64,000 nt of DNA from Phragmites australis (GCF_958298935.1 NC_084927.1:11932001-11996000), one strand, 5' to 3'; shown: positions 1 through 12,262, counted from the stretch's first letter. Notes: generated by a model not told the origin, from the letters alone. Program-made: numbers and translations.

Positions 1-2108
1 TATACTTGGTGGAATAGTATGGAGTGAAACTTTTAGCATGCTCCATAACCACAAAACAGGGTTATAATGGACTTTTCATATTTCTAAACAAAGCATAAAC
101 AAACATCATGCAGCGGGATGGTGCGAAGGGAAGAAATTAGCGTTTCAGTGGTATGGAGTGAAATCGAACTTTATTAATAACAAATAATAAAACTGAGATA
201 TTTTCAAATGGTATAAAGTCAATTGACCCAAAACAAAAGTAAAGAAAGGAAGGCAGCAAAGAAAGTCACCGTGAAGGAAGGGAGGACGGAGCAGTGAGTA
301 AAGAAGAAGACAGGATGGGTCATCAGATCGAGTTTCGAGCCGCACCGGCCCCATCTCGTCACTGTCATAATTGTGCTCGTGCTCGTGCTCGTGCTCGGCT
401 GAAATACACTAGCAGGCCTGAACCTGAGCAGCACTGAGTTCCAGTGATAACAGCTCGAATCCAAAGCGACTTAAAACACGGCCTTAATAGTGACTAAAAA
501 TCTCAGTACAGATTTGGTCACAGAGCAGCGCTGTAGCAGTAATGGCTGCTGCAGTTGCAATGGACCGCAGCATGCTGTGTACTGTGTCGCTTGCGTTCCG
601 GATGTGGTTTAATTTTGCACGATGCCATCTACCGCTGCTGTGGGAAGTACTGAGATGGCGGCGAGTACTTGTCGCCTATCCAGTGGCTCGAAAGTGTCCT
701 GCTGTCCTTTCTCTATCCACGTTAGCATTTACATTAACTTTTCCCTCATTTAGTGGATGATTTTTTATTTCCCGGCAACTGAACAAGTGAGAAAAATCTA
801 TTTCTGTAAAATTTCAAAACAGCAGCATAGTTTATATTTTTCTAAATAAACAAAAAATCTCACCAGTCCACCACACTCCTACGCCTCGAACCAAGCCCGA
901 GAGCCCAACAGGCAACAATCTCATATGTGCAAGTGTTGCTCTACTGTGGCCTACATGTGCTGAAAATTTTAGTGCTAATTAACAGTCAGCCTTCGTATAC
1001 GATCCAGCCCTGCACGTAAGTCTGTAACTTTGGTTCGTCATGGACTACCTTTTATTCATAATCTACTCAAATTAATACCGTATCTGAGCAGCATCTTACT
1101 TTTCTTTGATGCCAAGTATTTTTGTAAAAGAAACAACCCCTTGAGTAGGATGGTCTCTATGTGTCCAGTTGCTGCTCACAAATATACTCCTTGTTTCAAG
1201 TTTAATATTTGTTACATTAGTTTTCTCCAATAATATCTAATTCCTATTTAACTAGCATGTTTGTTTTATTAATTTGCTGATTGATACGTCCATTCTACCC
1301 TTACTCTGTATAATGGTTTCTTCATATGGATGCACAACAAATACTGACTTTCACTTGCATTTAAGCACAACTTGAAAACTCGAATGTGTTACTTGGATCT
1401 TCATGTTAATACAATCACTTCACTATCATATCTTGAGAGGCATTAAAAATTAGTACCTCCGGTGCCCAACTCAAGTTACATTTTGGTACCTCTTATTACG
1501 TCTGGAAGGATCGTAAGAAAAGCTCTATTTGTTTTGTGAGGAGGACAGCTTGAATGCCAGAACAAAGTATATCGAGTTACTACACTCTGCTTTTTTAATG
1601 TATTGAAGAATTGGGCAACTTAACATCATTTTGTGTGTAAACTGTTAAGGAGTAAAGAAGGAAAAAGTTTACCGCTTTTTGTCGTTGCAATAAAATTTTA
1701 TGTCTCCCAATGTACCGAGTAAGGTTGTTGTCTTCCTGCAAATCCAACTAATTGCCATGATTAGTCCTACTGTGTAGCAAGCTTGAGTTTACTCAGTAAG
1801 CTTTTTAGACTGTTTGTGATCCTTTTCCTCTGAGTGAAAGATATATCCTCGGTCTTCCAAAGTAAATGGCAGCATGAAATAGACCAAAAATGATTAAACA
1901 AGTTGTAATTGGAAAATAACTATCATGAATTCATGATAGGTACAGAAGTATTGCATTGTAGTCATCTGCACCTCCTGAGATAAACCCAAATACCTTACCC
2001 ATATCTAGAACATCAGGTATAATACATTCTCGCTGTCTCAGCCGGCCAGTTCTCTTAGTCAAACTCACATCAGCATAGAAATATGTCGATGATTTGTTCT
2101 ATACAATA
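1..2108. other. Unassigned DNA left of the nested stack
   Basis: I recognise no coding domain, LTR or structural RNA here. The stretch is AT-rich after about 760, with only short open frames. One at 542-760 (plus, 72 codons) is Met/Leu/Phe/Arg-rich with no motif I know, and one at 219-464 (minus) overlaps a hexanucleotide repeat. It ends at the left LTR of element A, so it is probably the flanking sequence into which A inserted. It could hold UTR or intron of an unseen gene to the left; nothing seen proves it. Confidence 0.4.
373..396. repeat. Short (GTGCTC)n microsatellite
   Basis: Four consecutive copies of the hexamer GTGCTC are visible. Read on the minus strand they give the Ser-Thr run of a short open frame, which is therefore better explained by the repeat than by a gene. 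Confidence 0.85.
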
Positions 2109-2681
2109 TGTTCGAAAATAACAGAGTTACCTTCATGGATCAAAGATCGAACATGAAACGAGACACACACAATGTATACAGGTTCGGGCCTCCGGTTAGA
2201 ATAATATCCTACGTCATGTGTGGATGATTATGTGTATGTATTCACTCTAGTACAGACAATGTGGCTAACTTATTATAAGGAGTAGATCGGATATAGTCTA
2301 ACCTAGGGCTAAAGTCGCTGAGTTCCTCCTACGCTAAGGTCCTGATTCCTGCCTCCACTAGCTGAGAGAAAGAGAGAGCCTCCCCAGGGGCTCTATATTC
2401 CCTCCTTATATAAGGGTGATGTACCGCCACATATCCAGTTATAGTTGATAGGGGTCCTTTTCCTTATCGCCCAAGTAGAGAGATTTGTTCTGAATACTAG
2501 TCTTCTCGAGTTGAATAAGCAATCGATACCTTCCTAATATACACCTTCTGGATTCTGGGCATATCAGGTACCGCAGATTCTGCTCCATAATATCCGAAGT
2601 TGTTAAGCACGCTCACGGCATACCCCGTTCGTATATGGTGTACTTCTTATGCGTATATACCCTATAATTAGATATTTGACA
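2109..2681 (-). repeat. 3' LTR of element A
   Basis: Aligns along most of its length with 44337-44856. On the plus strand it begins TGTTCGAAAA and ends ATATTTGACA, so on the element strand it starts TGTCAAATAT. A TATA-like CTTATATAAG (2405-2414) is palindromic enough to serve the minus-strand LTR promoter. The adjacent polypurine tract fixes the right edge. Confidence 0.85.
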
Positions 2682-2697
2682 GTAGTCCCCTAACTCT
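2682..2697 (-). other. Polypurine tract of element A
   Basis: The reverse complement reads AGAGTTAGGGGACTAC and abuts the TGTCAAATAT start of the 3' LTR. B1 has the comparable GAGGGACTAC before its own 3' LTR, supporting a shared Tat-type plus-strand primer. Confidence 0.75.
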
Positions 2698-3089
2698 ACT
2701 TAGTAGGGAGGATTTCTACAAGCACCTACTCGAGTACCGCCAAGTCTAAACCTGGTCGAATATGGTAGATCAAACTCACGGTCGAAAGAATCGAATAAAA
2801 AAGGCTCTATTCCGAGTATCGAGTGGAAACACTTTTGGGTTGAGTGCCCTATTGTTATCCACACTCGAGACACAATAAGGGCCAGTAATATCAACTTCTC
2901 GACATCCTTCTCTGAGTAGGGTTACAAAAACCTTCCGAAATTTGAAACAATGGGTATAGGCGCATTAAATGCGATTAGACGGGCGTGTAGAGATTCACAC
3001 GGTGCCATCATCCTGCTTTTCACACAGACCGAAGAGCCACAATTTTTATATGAAGAGGAAACAATTTCTGAGTCTCATCTTGAGTCTAG

Positions 3090-4330
3090 GCCTATTTAAT
3101 TATTTAAGGGGAGAACTTCATTGTCATTGTCTTAGCCTAGTTGCCTCCTTAGTAGTCTCACTCTTTGAAGTCATCCACCATTGTTCACATTTTACTCAAA
3201 TACTTCATCTATCACTTTGGATTTTATGGCAAAAACTCCCGATTGGGCAACTTTGCCTTTGGGGTGCTCGACACTATCTCCAAAAATCTGCGGCATCCAG
3301 AAATTTTGCCTCCTTCCATTATGTCTGCACCTCATGGCGTCGAGTGCGTAGAATGGCAGAATTTGCCCTTTAGATCCTGAAGGAACCATTCATGCATGAG
3401 GATGGCTTGGTCGAGGTCCATCACCTAGGAAGTAAAGTAGTTTTTGACCTTTGTTTTCAAGGTTTAGTCAGCTACAGCTGGGAGATGGTTGGGGCCTCGA
3501 ACGGGCTCTTGATCGTCATCGAGCGAGGGTGTCAGATCAAAGGTATGGTAATTAACACAGTGACCGGATGGTTCTGTAATCTCCCATCGCTTTCCTATGA
3601 TGCATTCTGGGTGAACCTGGAGGGGTTCCTAGTGCAAAATAATGGGAAATTATTTATCATCATGTTCTGAGGATGCGGTGCTTTCATCTTTAGATGACGA
3701 AAGGATTCCACATTTAGCTTATCAATGGACCATCACGGTGGTTCCAGATCTCTAATGGCAAGTTTTTGTGGCGTATTTCAGATCTTCTGGATGGAGTGGT
3801 TTCAGGATATCCATCAGGAGCTGTGGCGACATTGGAACAATCGATGCCCAAGTTTGAGATCTGACAACCTGGTCTGAGTGGTTCTTGACTACTCCTGGTC
3901 AAGTCTCGCGTGTTTTTCCTAAAGGTTGGCGAACAAATTGATGATCTAGCCGAGCACGATGCATTGATGCCATTTTCCCTCTAGGCATTCGGTGATGACA
4001 TTTGGAAGCCACTAGAATTGGAGACTATTTCTTGGGCGAAAGAAATATCAATTCTATTGGGCATGACCTTCGCGTACTGTCATTAGCCAGAGTTACCAAC
4101 CCTGGTTGAATTTTTAGCTTCCACCAAGTGAACTCAAGTTACCATTGGGACAATTATGACGGGCTTGAAGTTTCCTATCATGACAAGGTTTCCAGGACCA
4201 TAAAATCCCTTGAGGGGAATTTCAAGTGGCATTTTTGTAAATGGATATCACCAAAGCTTTCTCCTTAGTCAAGTAGTAGGCTTTTTATATGCTTTTGTCT
4301 GATGGTTGTAGTGAAACATTGCTGATATTT
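3090..4330 (+). pseudogene. Antisense ORF remnant of element A
   Basis: Element A is minus-oriented, so this plus-strand coding remnant is antisense to it, next to the 3' LTR. A TATA-like CTATTTAATTATTTAAG lies near 3090-3106. A possible start ATG at 3226 is followed by a frame beginning MAKTPDW. The reading then jumps frames: one frame has SKNLRHPEILPPS and VEWQNLPFRS, and a later frame (about 3880-4080) has GDDIWKPLELETISWAKE. The position mirrors the better preserved antisense ORF of B1 (18760-22190): next to the 3' LTR, running towards the tandem repeats and integrase. I recognise no catalytic motif. Stops and shifts make it non-functional, and its homology to the B1 antisense protein is inferred from position, not from a clear alignment. 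Confidence 0.4.
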
Positions 4331-4851
4331 TGCCTATCTAACATGCTATTATCACTATTTCCTTATCGATAGAATAGAGCTAGCATGGGTAGGTGCAATC
4401 TTTGTCCATAGGCGTGTAGACCACCTTGAATACTTATTGATCGAATGTTCAGTGATATCTGAAATCTCAACTAGACAAATTGTTATATGCATGGCTCTCG
4501 AGTAACCACTTGAGACAACCATAAGGATAAAGAAAAGACTTGGTGTAAAACTAGAAATAGAAAATAGTGATGGCCTTTTACAAACTTTCACTGACTTGTG
4601 TGTTTGACCAGTGTATGAACATGAACTCGATAGAGAATACATATGGGATCAACTAGAATTTCAGAACCTTTTTAGCTGTTAGTCGTGAGATGTCTGACAA
4701 TCTCTTGTACCATTATGCTTTGTAAGGTGTTGTTGTTCATAACCAACCCTGCATATGTTTCTACTGGCTCTTATCCAAAGAAGTTGATGCAAAGTTAGAT
4801 AAACTTTTACAAAAGACAAATACAAAATTTATGAAAAGTATGGTATTATTA
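4331..4851. other. Element A post-integrase spacer
   Basis: Lies between the antisense ORF remnant and the tandem array. I see only short random frames and no motif. It is assigned to element A by continuity. Confidence 0.4.
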
Positions 4852-5334
4852 TGTAGCCCCTGACTCTATTGTCGAGGAGATAATTATTCGATCTAAGAGT
4901 AGAAAGGAACATACCTGTGTTATTGAAAGTGTATGGTGTTATAGCCCTCAACTATTTACTCGATGAGTGAATCAAGTAAAGAGTAAAGCTGTAGCATCAA
5001 AAGTATGCAATGTAGCTCCTGACTCTCTATTTGATGTGATAATCAAGGCAAAGAGTAGAGCATGTGCACCAAAATATACTTGACGTGGCCCTTGTCCCTT
5101 TGCTCTATGACTGAATTCGAGTAGAAAGTGGAGCATAAGCACTGACATTATACGATGTCCCTTCTGGCTCTCAGGTTGGTATGATAACTAAAAAGAAAGA
5201 AAGTGAAGCAAAAAACATCGAGAAAGTATGATGTAGCCCCTGACTCTCCACTCAATAGCTGGATCGAGTGGAGAGTAGAGCATAAGCATCGACTTCTGTT
5301 TCTTGACAATGTACTCGATGACTCTAGCTCCTGA
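4852..5334. repeat. Tandem array in the 3' region of element A
   Basis: About six degenerate units of roughly 71-88 bp begin near 4852, 4940, 5011, 5084, 5155 and 5232. Each carries variants of GTAGCCCCTGACTCT, then CTCGATG, then AGAGTAGAGCATAAGCA. The array is interrupted by solo LTR S1 at 5340. Hypervariable tandem repeats between int and 3' LTR are documented for Tat-lineage plant retrotransposons. Confidence 0.8.
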
Positions 5335-5339
5335 ATAGG

Positions 5340-8300
5340 TGTAATACCCTGATTTTCAGATTTCTCAGATTTCTAAAATTTTCCAAGATTATTGAATAGC
5401 TTCACCAGTAGTATAGATTTAAAACCTATTTTTCAAGGTTATTATTTTGTGTGCATTGCATGCTGAGTTTTGTTAGGAGCCAGGTGAATGCATTAGAGTT
5501 TTTTTCCTTTTCTTTCTCTTTCGTGTTTTGAGTGAAAAAGATTTTGAAAAAGTTTTTACAAAACTCAGTAGTGAATAAGTTAAGGATCTTAATGGTTGGA
5601 ATTCAAAATCTTTGAATTCATCATCTATTCAATCCTTGATCATATCTGATCCTTCTCTAGTTCAATTCAAATCTTATCTAAATTCTTAAGTAAAGCCAAT
5701 CTCTCCTCTTTCTCAAATTCTACCCAAATCCAAATTCAAATTCCTTATCTGCTCCTATTCTTGTTCAACCTCATTTTTTTGTTTCTCTTATGTTCACTCC
5801 AAACTCAATTCAAATTCAAACCCTATTCAATTTCTTTGCAAAAGTTTCTTTTCTAAACCCTAGATATGCCTAAAGTGTATTTGGGCTCCATCTTGCTCAA
5901 GTCAAAACCCTTAGCAAAGTCATCTAGAAGGTCCAACACAAAGGATCCACAAAATCTGTAAATTTTCGCGGAGTCCTCGACAGCCTCATTTTCTCATTAA
6001 GTTTCGGAGTTCAAAACAGCCTCAAATGCAAACCTTGACAATACCAAAGTTCTAGGTCTCGTTGAGTGTTTCGATTTGAACCTATGGAATTCCCCTTTTG
6101 GATAATGGAGCTAGGAGTTATGGCCCCCGAAATCTGTGCTGCGTAGATAAGTCCGAGTTTAAACAGTTTATCTTGTGGTGCATTTTTGGAAATCAAGATG
6201 CAGTTTTAAGAAGTTCCAATGAATACAAAGTTGTAGATCTTTTCGATTAAAACAATGTAGAGTCAAGAAACATCCAATTTGGAGTCCGGACTTTGGAGAT
6301 ATCATCCTTGGAATAGAGAGCTGCGAAAAAGGAAACTGTAACCGACTCGAACTCGAATCCGATTCGTGTTCGGATTGGACTCCACCTCAACCAGCCGCCC
6401 CTAGCCCTATAAATACGAGTTGCACGCCCTCTCCTACCCCTATTCCACTCCATCAAACCCTAGAAGTCGCTGCTGCCCTGTCCGTGCGCCGCCATTCGCC
6501 GGAGCCGCCGTCGCCACCGCCCGTGATGCGGTACCTCATCGTCTTCTTCGTGAATCCTCTTTCCTCAACCATCAAAGCAATGTGAGGACCCCTTCTTCTC
6601 CTCCCTTAGTACTGTTTTAGCATCATACTAAGTTTCTAGTCAAGCCCTAGCCTCGGCCAAAGCCCCATCTACGCCGCCACGGTCGTTGCCATCATGGACA
6701 GCTGTGCTATAGCCAGTTGGCATCGACGTTCCCGATCGACCAGAGGTCAAATCACCAAGCCCTTTCACCAGTGCATGTCCCATGATGTTCCCCATGCCCT
6801 CACCAACCAGGTGGGCAAGTAGAGTAGTCAAACCAACAAAATCGAGGTCGACATACCCGCTGTCCGGATTCTAAACGCATTCTGCGGGCGCATCAGGTTT
6901 GCATTCGCATTCACCGTCAATCCGAAAGCAGTATTGATGCACAAACTGCATCACGGCATGTCCCATCGAGTCTTCTATGTAACCCTAGAATCCCATCCCC
7001 GTTTGTGCAGCGACACGACCAGGATGCCATTGCCAACCACAGCACGTCGCAGCCATCACCCATCTCATCTCTGTTGATTGTTCTTCCTCTGAGGGGATGA
7101 TCTACCAAAACCCATGCCGTAGCATTGTGTTCCCGGGATATATGAACATCTCTATTCAAACGGTTTCTCAAATTTCATAGCCAATCTCCTGAAACGCGAG
7201 TATCTTTGTTGCTGCATCTGTTCGCAGTCACCACCAAACCTAGCAGCAGTCATCGATGTTTTGCCGCTACCTCGGATGACCCGTTCCAAAACCAACCATA
7301 CCGCTGAGTTAGTCTTTTCACATTTTACGCTATGCTTCCCTCATTTCACTGAAACACCACTAAAGCCCGACATCGATATCTATGGTCACATGCCCAATCG
7401 CCATCTCTAACAAAACCCAAACCACCACCGCTACATAGAGTCACCAATAGTATCCTTAACCTAAAAGCGCAACCTTCGGCCTTTTTGATCCATCATAGAT
7501 GTCAATACTAGATCTCCACGTATCCCTTCTTTAATCAAAGATGGTACTTGCATAGCATGCCAAGTCAGTGCCACATCATTCTCCTTAGCCTAGTCAATAA
7601 AGTCTGGTCTGCCCTACACTTCTTGAATCTTGAGCAATAATGTTGTCAAGCCTGACACAGTGATTGTGCAATAAAGCCTTTCCCATAGGAAGATAGTTCT
7701 GGAAAATCAGTATTTCCTTTTCAGTCTAATCCATCTCTCGAAAGTTGTTCTCTTTTCTCTTAACTCTGATTTAGGCGATTCTTGCGCCTAAATATTTCTA
7801 AAATCAATCCTATCTAACCATAGTGTTTTTAATATGTTTTAATGATGTTTGGTATGTTTTTCTTAGTGTTTTCCTTTGTGTTGTTAGTCGGTAGTTTTCG
7901 CGATTAGTCGATAATGTTCCGGAGCAGCATTGGGTAAAAGACAAGTGTCCTTGATCATCTTGAGCCCATGTTTTTAAATGTTTTGTTTTACAAATTGCAT
8001 GCAATATCTGCCAAGATGATGGGTAGTCACCTATGTTAGGTTTTCCGTAGATTTTCCCTTATCATCCCTTGGAACCTAGATGGTTTGTGGTTAGGTATTT
8101 TTATTGGTTAGAATTGCTTAACCATGCTTTTGGGATGTTGGGAAGTGTCATATACATGTTTAGTAGACATATGCAATGGTGATGATGAACTTGTTTTAGT
8201 AACATGGAACCCTAGGACTTGGGCAAAGAGTTGGTTTGATTATGGTGGTTTATGTGGTGGGCTTGTGGATACGTTCCGAGCAGAGATGTTAGGTTTTGTT

Positions 8301-9237
8301 GGTTATTTCCCTATTGGATAATTGAAAAGTCTTTGCCTAAGTGTCACATATAAGCACCGGTTTGTGAAGCGACAACTCAAGAATTACCGTACCAACCACG
8401 AGACCGATATGGGTAAGGCTTAGCATATTGATTGGACACCTGGCTGGTATTTGTTGGAGTACCAGGACCTAATCAATGGATAATGCTTCGTAGTGATCTC
8501 CTGGCGGCACGCCACCGGCGTGTGTTAGGTGTCTTGCAAACACGGCAACATGGAATTCACTGACTCATGGGGAAAGCTGGACAACCTCTGCAGAGTGTAA
8601 AAACTGTTATAATAGCCGTGCTCACGGTTATGAGAGACTTGGATTCTCACATGATTAGTGGGTTGTGGTTATGGGTTGTGGTTTTGGTTATAGTACAGGG
8701 AGTACTAGACGGTTATGGTATTCAAGGTGGGGAGCCTTGTATGCTGGATGTTAGACTGTAAGGGTTACATTCACTTAATAATTGTTTAATACTTTTGAGT
8801 CCAAATATGTTTTTATTACTCACATTTACACAAATATACCATGTGTTAGCCTATTCTTGATATAAGCGTGCATATCATTATCTTTCCCACACTTGCTGAG
8901 CGCATCATGTGCTCACACTTGCTATTTTCCTTATGCCATGCGACATGTGTGCTGCTGCTCAGTGAGTGAAGATGTTGAAGACTATCAAGATGAGGTTGTG
9001 ACGTTCTAGGCACGTGTCTCCCGGTCGGTTACCTGTGGTGTTGTTGGGCACCAGTGCTTCTGTTTCGCTGCAGATATCTTCATAGAAGACAATATATGTC
9101 AATTGTTGTAAGAGTTTAACGTTTATTTAATAAAAATATTACTTTTGTTACTTCACCTGTGACGTCCTTATGTATGTTGAATATCCTGGGCACACATAAG
9201 CCGCATCTGGTTTTGGCCGTTAAAACAGGATGTGACA
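5340..9237 (+). mobile_element. Solo LTR S1 (Tekay/Del-type), TSD ATAGG
   Basis: A 3898-bp unit starts TGTAATACCC and ends GGATGTGACA. It is flanked on both sides by ATAGG (5335-5339 and 9238-9242), so the boundaries are exact. Internal coding sequence is absent; only promoter-like landmarks occur, including CTATAAATAC at 6407-6416 followed by C-rich leader. The block ACAACCTCTGCAGAGTGTAA plus ATAGCCGTGCTCACGGTTAT (near 8580-8630) recurs in S2 and in the fragment at 48986-50290, which ties the three together. LTRs of 3-4 kb with TGTAA starts are typical of Tekay/Del chromoviruses. A lone LTR inside a perfect TSD indicates unequal or intra-element recombination that removed the interior. Confidence 0.88.
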
Positions 9238-9520
9238 ATAGGTGGTTGAGATCATGTTGTGGTCATAGGGTGTATTGGAATAGCCAGGTAGGTGAGCATT
9301 AAAAACTCACTCCAGCTCGTGCTTGTTTTCACTGCGGCCTTTGATTTGACATGCAATAATGACCGCGCACCTCTCTTTGCAGAGATTGGACAAGTCACAA
9401 CGTCTCAGCGACGCCTTGACTTCCGCCAGATGTGCCGCGCGACCGAGGCGGCCTCGCTCTCACACCCAGCGATATCGGATCTTGATAGCTCCGCATGTAC
9501 AGTGCGACCCATTTCCATGA

Positions 9521-10125
9521 CTATAAATAGAGAGAAAACTGAGGCCGTTGGTTTTCCACCACGTCTCTTTCCTTTCTCCCCACATGCCTAGTACAACTTC
9601 TAGAGCTTGAAGCCATGGCCTCCACTCCATCGTCATTTCCTAAGCCCTGTCCAGATTGGATTTCTCACCCCAAGGCCCCTCGCCATGGTTCCTCCGGGAG
9701 TCGTTATTATTTCTTCCAACTAGGGGCAATCAATTAAAAAGCCTAAGAGGAGAAAGAACAGAATGTTCGTTGAAGGTCACCGACCCTTCACCCATCACCT
9801 CCGACGTTTCCTTGATGCCGATGTCAGGGAACATGTGGCAGAGGAGTTGGTGACATAAGTCGCGCAAGAGGGAGATGAAAATGGTGACAATCTTGATGCG
9901 ATCATCGACCAGGTCACTGACAAGGTCTTATGTGATGGAGCCTTTGAATCTCTGGTGTTAGAGATAGTGTGGTCGTCTTCTCCATCGATAACCGCCAGAT
10001 CGCCTTCACGCCCTACGGAAGGCCACTCAGCATCGTCAACGTCGGTCAATAGCTCTAGCAGGGTCTTCACCTCGGCTACTGTCCCAGGCCCTTGAACCGG
10101 CTGGCGTCTGGTCTCTGGCATGATT
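9521..10125 (+). pseudogene. Second antisense TATA-ORF unit in element A
   Basis: This is plus-strand, so antisense to A, between S1 and A's integrase. A TATA box CTATAAATAG (9521-9530) lies 85 bp upstream of an ATG at 9615 whose frame starts MASTPSSFPKP and runs about 38 codons to a TAA near 9736. Further plus-strand reading near 9840-10080 in another frame gives an acidic stretch (QEGDENGDNLDAII) and then a Ser/Thr-rich tail. I do not recognise the protein. It lies on the integrase side of the tandem array, unlike the antisense ORF at 3090-4330. It may be a second antisense gene of A or a displaced part of the same one. Stops and frame changes make it a pseudogene. Confidence 0.4.
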
Positions 10126-10299
10126 AGCTGCCATCTCAGGGATGAGTATAGAAGGTTCCTCTACTCATCAAGGGGGAGTAGGACCTTCACTGTTTGCAAG
10201 AGCTAGGTGAATACTTTTCGTCAACTTTGCACTAGCCACGTAGGTTAGACGGAAAAGAAAACGCATATAATTGAGTAGTTAATTGAATCAAATATATTT

Positions 10300-11381
10300 G
10301 ACTTACTTGTAATTTACCTTTTCTATGAATGAAACTTTTGGAGTTGGTCGATATTCCACGAGTACTCGAGTATCTTATCGTTTGGAGTAGATAGCTGCAC
10401 TGATCCAGGTCGGGTAACTTCGACCACTATATAGGATCCTTCCCACTTACTTGTGTGATAAATTTATGGTGCCTAGCCTGTTTCTACACCTTTCATAGAA
10501 CAAAATCCCTAGTAGTGAGTTTCTGGCCGAATCTTTTGACTATGATACCTATGCAACGTTTGTTGATACTTAGCCGCTCAAATAGATGCTTGATTGCGAT
10601 ACACCTCGAGTAAATTGACGTCGTCCACTCATAATTGTTGTTGCCCTTCCTTTGGGTAACTTTCCACTCGTGGTGATCTGAATTGCAACTCAGTTGGGAG
10701 CACTGCCTCTGCTCCATAAACTAAAAAGAACAGAGTTTCACCAGTGTCCTTGTTAGTTGAAGTATGAACGACCCATAGTACCAAGGGAAGTTATTTTACC
10801 CAGCGTTTCAAGTAAGCCTTTAGCTTGTCGAAGACCCGAGTTTTGATGCCCTGCAAGACTATACTGTTAACATGTTCAACTTGACTATTACTTTGTGGGT
10901 GAACTACTAAGGCGAAACATTTTTTGGTACCAAATTCTTCACAGAACGTAGTGAAGGTCCCACTTCTGAATTGGCTACCATTATCCACAATTATCTTATG
11001 TGGAATGCCAAATCGAGTAATTATACTCCTCATAAACTCTTTAGCTGCTTCTGTAGTTATATTTCCCATGGGTTTGGCCTCGATCCACTTGGTGAACATA
11101 TCGATAGCCATAAATGGAACTTATAACAACCTTAGGCCCTTGGGAACAGTCCTAGCATATACAAGCCCTAGACGAAGAAAAGCCAAGAAAGAGGAATTGT
11201 TTATAGAGCTTGGGTTGGTCGAGTGGTCTGCCTTATGAAAAATTGGCAGCTCTCATACTTATTGACCAGCTCGAAAGCTTCCTGGAGGGCAGTCAGCTAA
11301 TAGAATTCATGGCGAAAAGCTTTTCCAACCAAGGTGCAGTAAGACACATGATTACCACACATGCCTCCATGGATATCGAGC
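10300..11381 (-). pseudogene. Element A integrase, core and C-terminal part
   Basis: Minus-strand integrase of the Tat type, which inserts retroelement cDNA into host DNA. The best frame (10791-11111) shows FTKWIEAKP after the first catalytic region, IVDNGSQF with the second Asp, and a QVEHVN segment with the catalytic Glu. All three DDE landmarks are therefore still readable. The zinc-finger half is at 28497-28678, separated by B1; the two sides meet exactly when B1 and one CGAGC copy are removed. Downstream, near 10493-10717 in the minus frame, a worn C-terminal domain can be read (FGQKLTTRDFVL). Several stops break it. Confidence 0.8.
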
Positions 11382-11392
11382 TATTGGGGGTC

Positions 11393-11494
11393 GTTGTTAA
11401 GGACCCACGATGGGCCCTTGGCTCATCTAGCCCATGCCCATGGGTTGTTAAGGACCCCCGACAGGCCGTTGCCTCAGCTAGTCCATGCCCATGG
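11393..11494 (+). repeat. 51-bp tandem duplication inside B1 5' LTR
   Basis: Two adjacent copies (11393-11443 and 11444-11494) both begin GTTGTTAAGGACCC and end CCCATGG. The 3' LTR (from 22695) and B2's LTR have only one copy, so the duplication arose in this LTR after or during insertion. Confidence 0.85.
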
Positions 11495-11539
11495 GCCCAC
11501 ACCTCTCGAAGGCTGCTTTCTGACATCCAGATTCAGAGT

Positions 11540-11650
11540 AACCACCTCCCAGAGCCATGACTCCCAAAGCCTCTATCTCCCAGAGCCATGCCTCCCGAAG
11601 CCTCCATCTCTCGAAGCCATACCTCCCCCCGAAGCCCCCGTCTCTAGGGC
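11540..11650 (+). repeat. U3 minisatellite of B-family LTR
   Basis: Repeated units of about 24 bp built on CTCCCAGAGCCATG / CCTCCCGAAGCCTCCAT. The same type fills 22815-22915 in the 3' LTR. A related but differently arranged CTCCCGAAGG array occupies the matching place in B2 (about 59900-60085). Confidence 0.75.
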
Positions 11651-12242
11651 TCGGGTAGGCTTCCCAAAGGCCACAGGGTAAGCCATCGAGCCTCAAGAAA
11701 GATCTGCGAGAAGAGGAACACCGGTCATCCTTTGCCTCAAAGAAGTGACCGAAATTAAGTACCAGGCTAGTGGGCGCCGTCCTGACACCCCAGTACAATG
11801 GAGGTTATCTTGACACTCCTGACAGTGCGGCGTCTGGCCGAAATTGGCGACCGGCTCACCCCTCTGGGTACAGGCACTGTAATAGTTACCATAGTAGATA
11901 TTTATTTTCTATGTAGGGTAAAAAATAGTTATCCAGGATAATACCATGTAACTTGGCCATATCTTGGATATTTTGCGCATAGCCGTAACTTGTATGCTAA
12001 GCTACGCACAACCCTATAAATAAGGGGCCATGGTCATCTAAGAAAGGAAGCACGCTCAACACAGCATGGAGGAGCACAATCACAAGTCTTCGTGTGATAG
12101 ACCTCCTAGCCCAGTCCATATTTTTACTATCAATAAATTTGTGGTGTTACTTCCTCTCAACCTTCATCTCGAAGCTTGAGTCTCCTCCTTAAAAGAAACT
12201 CTCGCAGTACTTGCTGGGGCAAGACCATCTCTTGCTCCAACA

Positions 12243-12262
12243 ACGCGCCATCTATGAGGAGC
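12243..12262 (+). promoter_or_regulatory. Primer-binding site region of B1
   Basis: Directly after the LTR end comes ACGCGCCATCTATGAGGA, matching the layout of the TGGCGCC-type sites of Tat elements. B2 has ATGGAGCCATTCGTGGGGAC at the same place. I cannot assign the primer tRNA with confidence. Confidence 0.55.

Larger units (their letters stand above)
11382..12242 (+). repeat. 5' LTR of B1
   Basis: Starts TATTGGGGGTC (the usual TG is TA) and ends TTGCTCCAACA. It contains a 51-bp tandem duplication, a CCTCC/GAAGCC-rich minisatellite in U3, a TATA box CTATAAATAA at 12014-12023, and a downstream AATAAA near 12133. Its 3' half aligns with 28013-28491 and with B2's LTR (59848-60660). Confidence 0.88.

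Noticed and set aside
542..760. 72-codon plus-strand frame starting MAAAVAMDRS as a small gene
   Set aside because: No domain, splice or promoter support, and its composition is ordinary for random DNA; kept only as a note in the unassigned region.
2969..3373. 134-codon plus-strand frame as a membrane-like protein
   Set aside because: Lies in the antisense region of element A, spans its TATA-like segment, and overlaps a better-supported frame; hydrophobicity comes from T-rich DNA.
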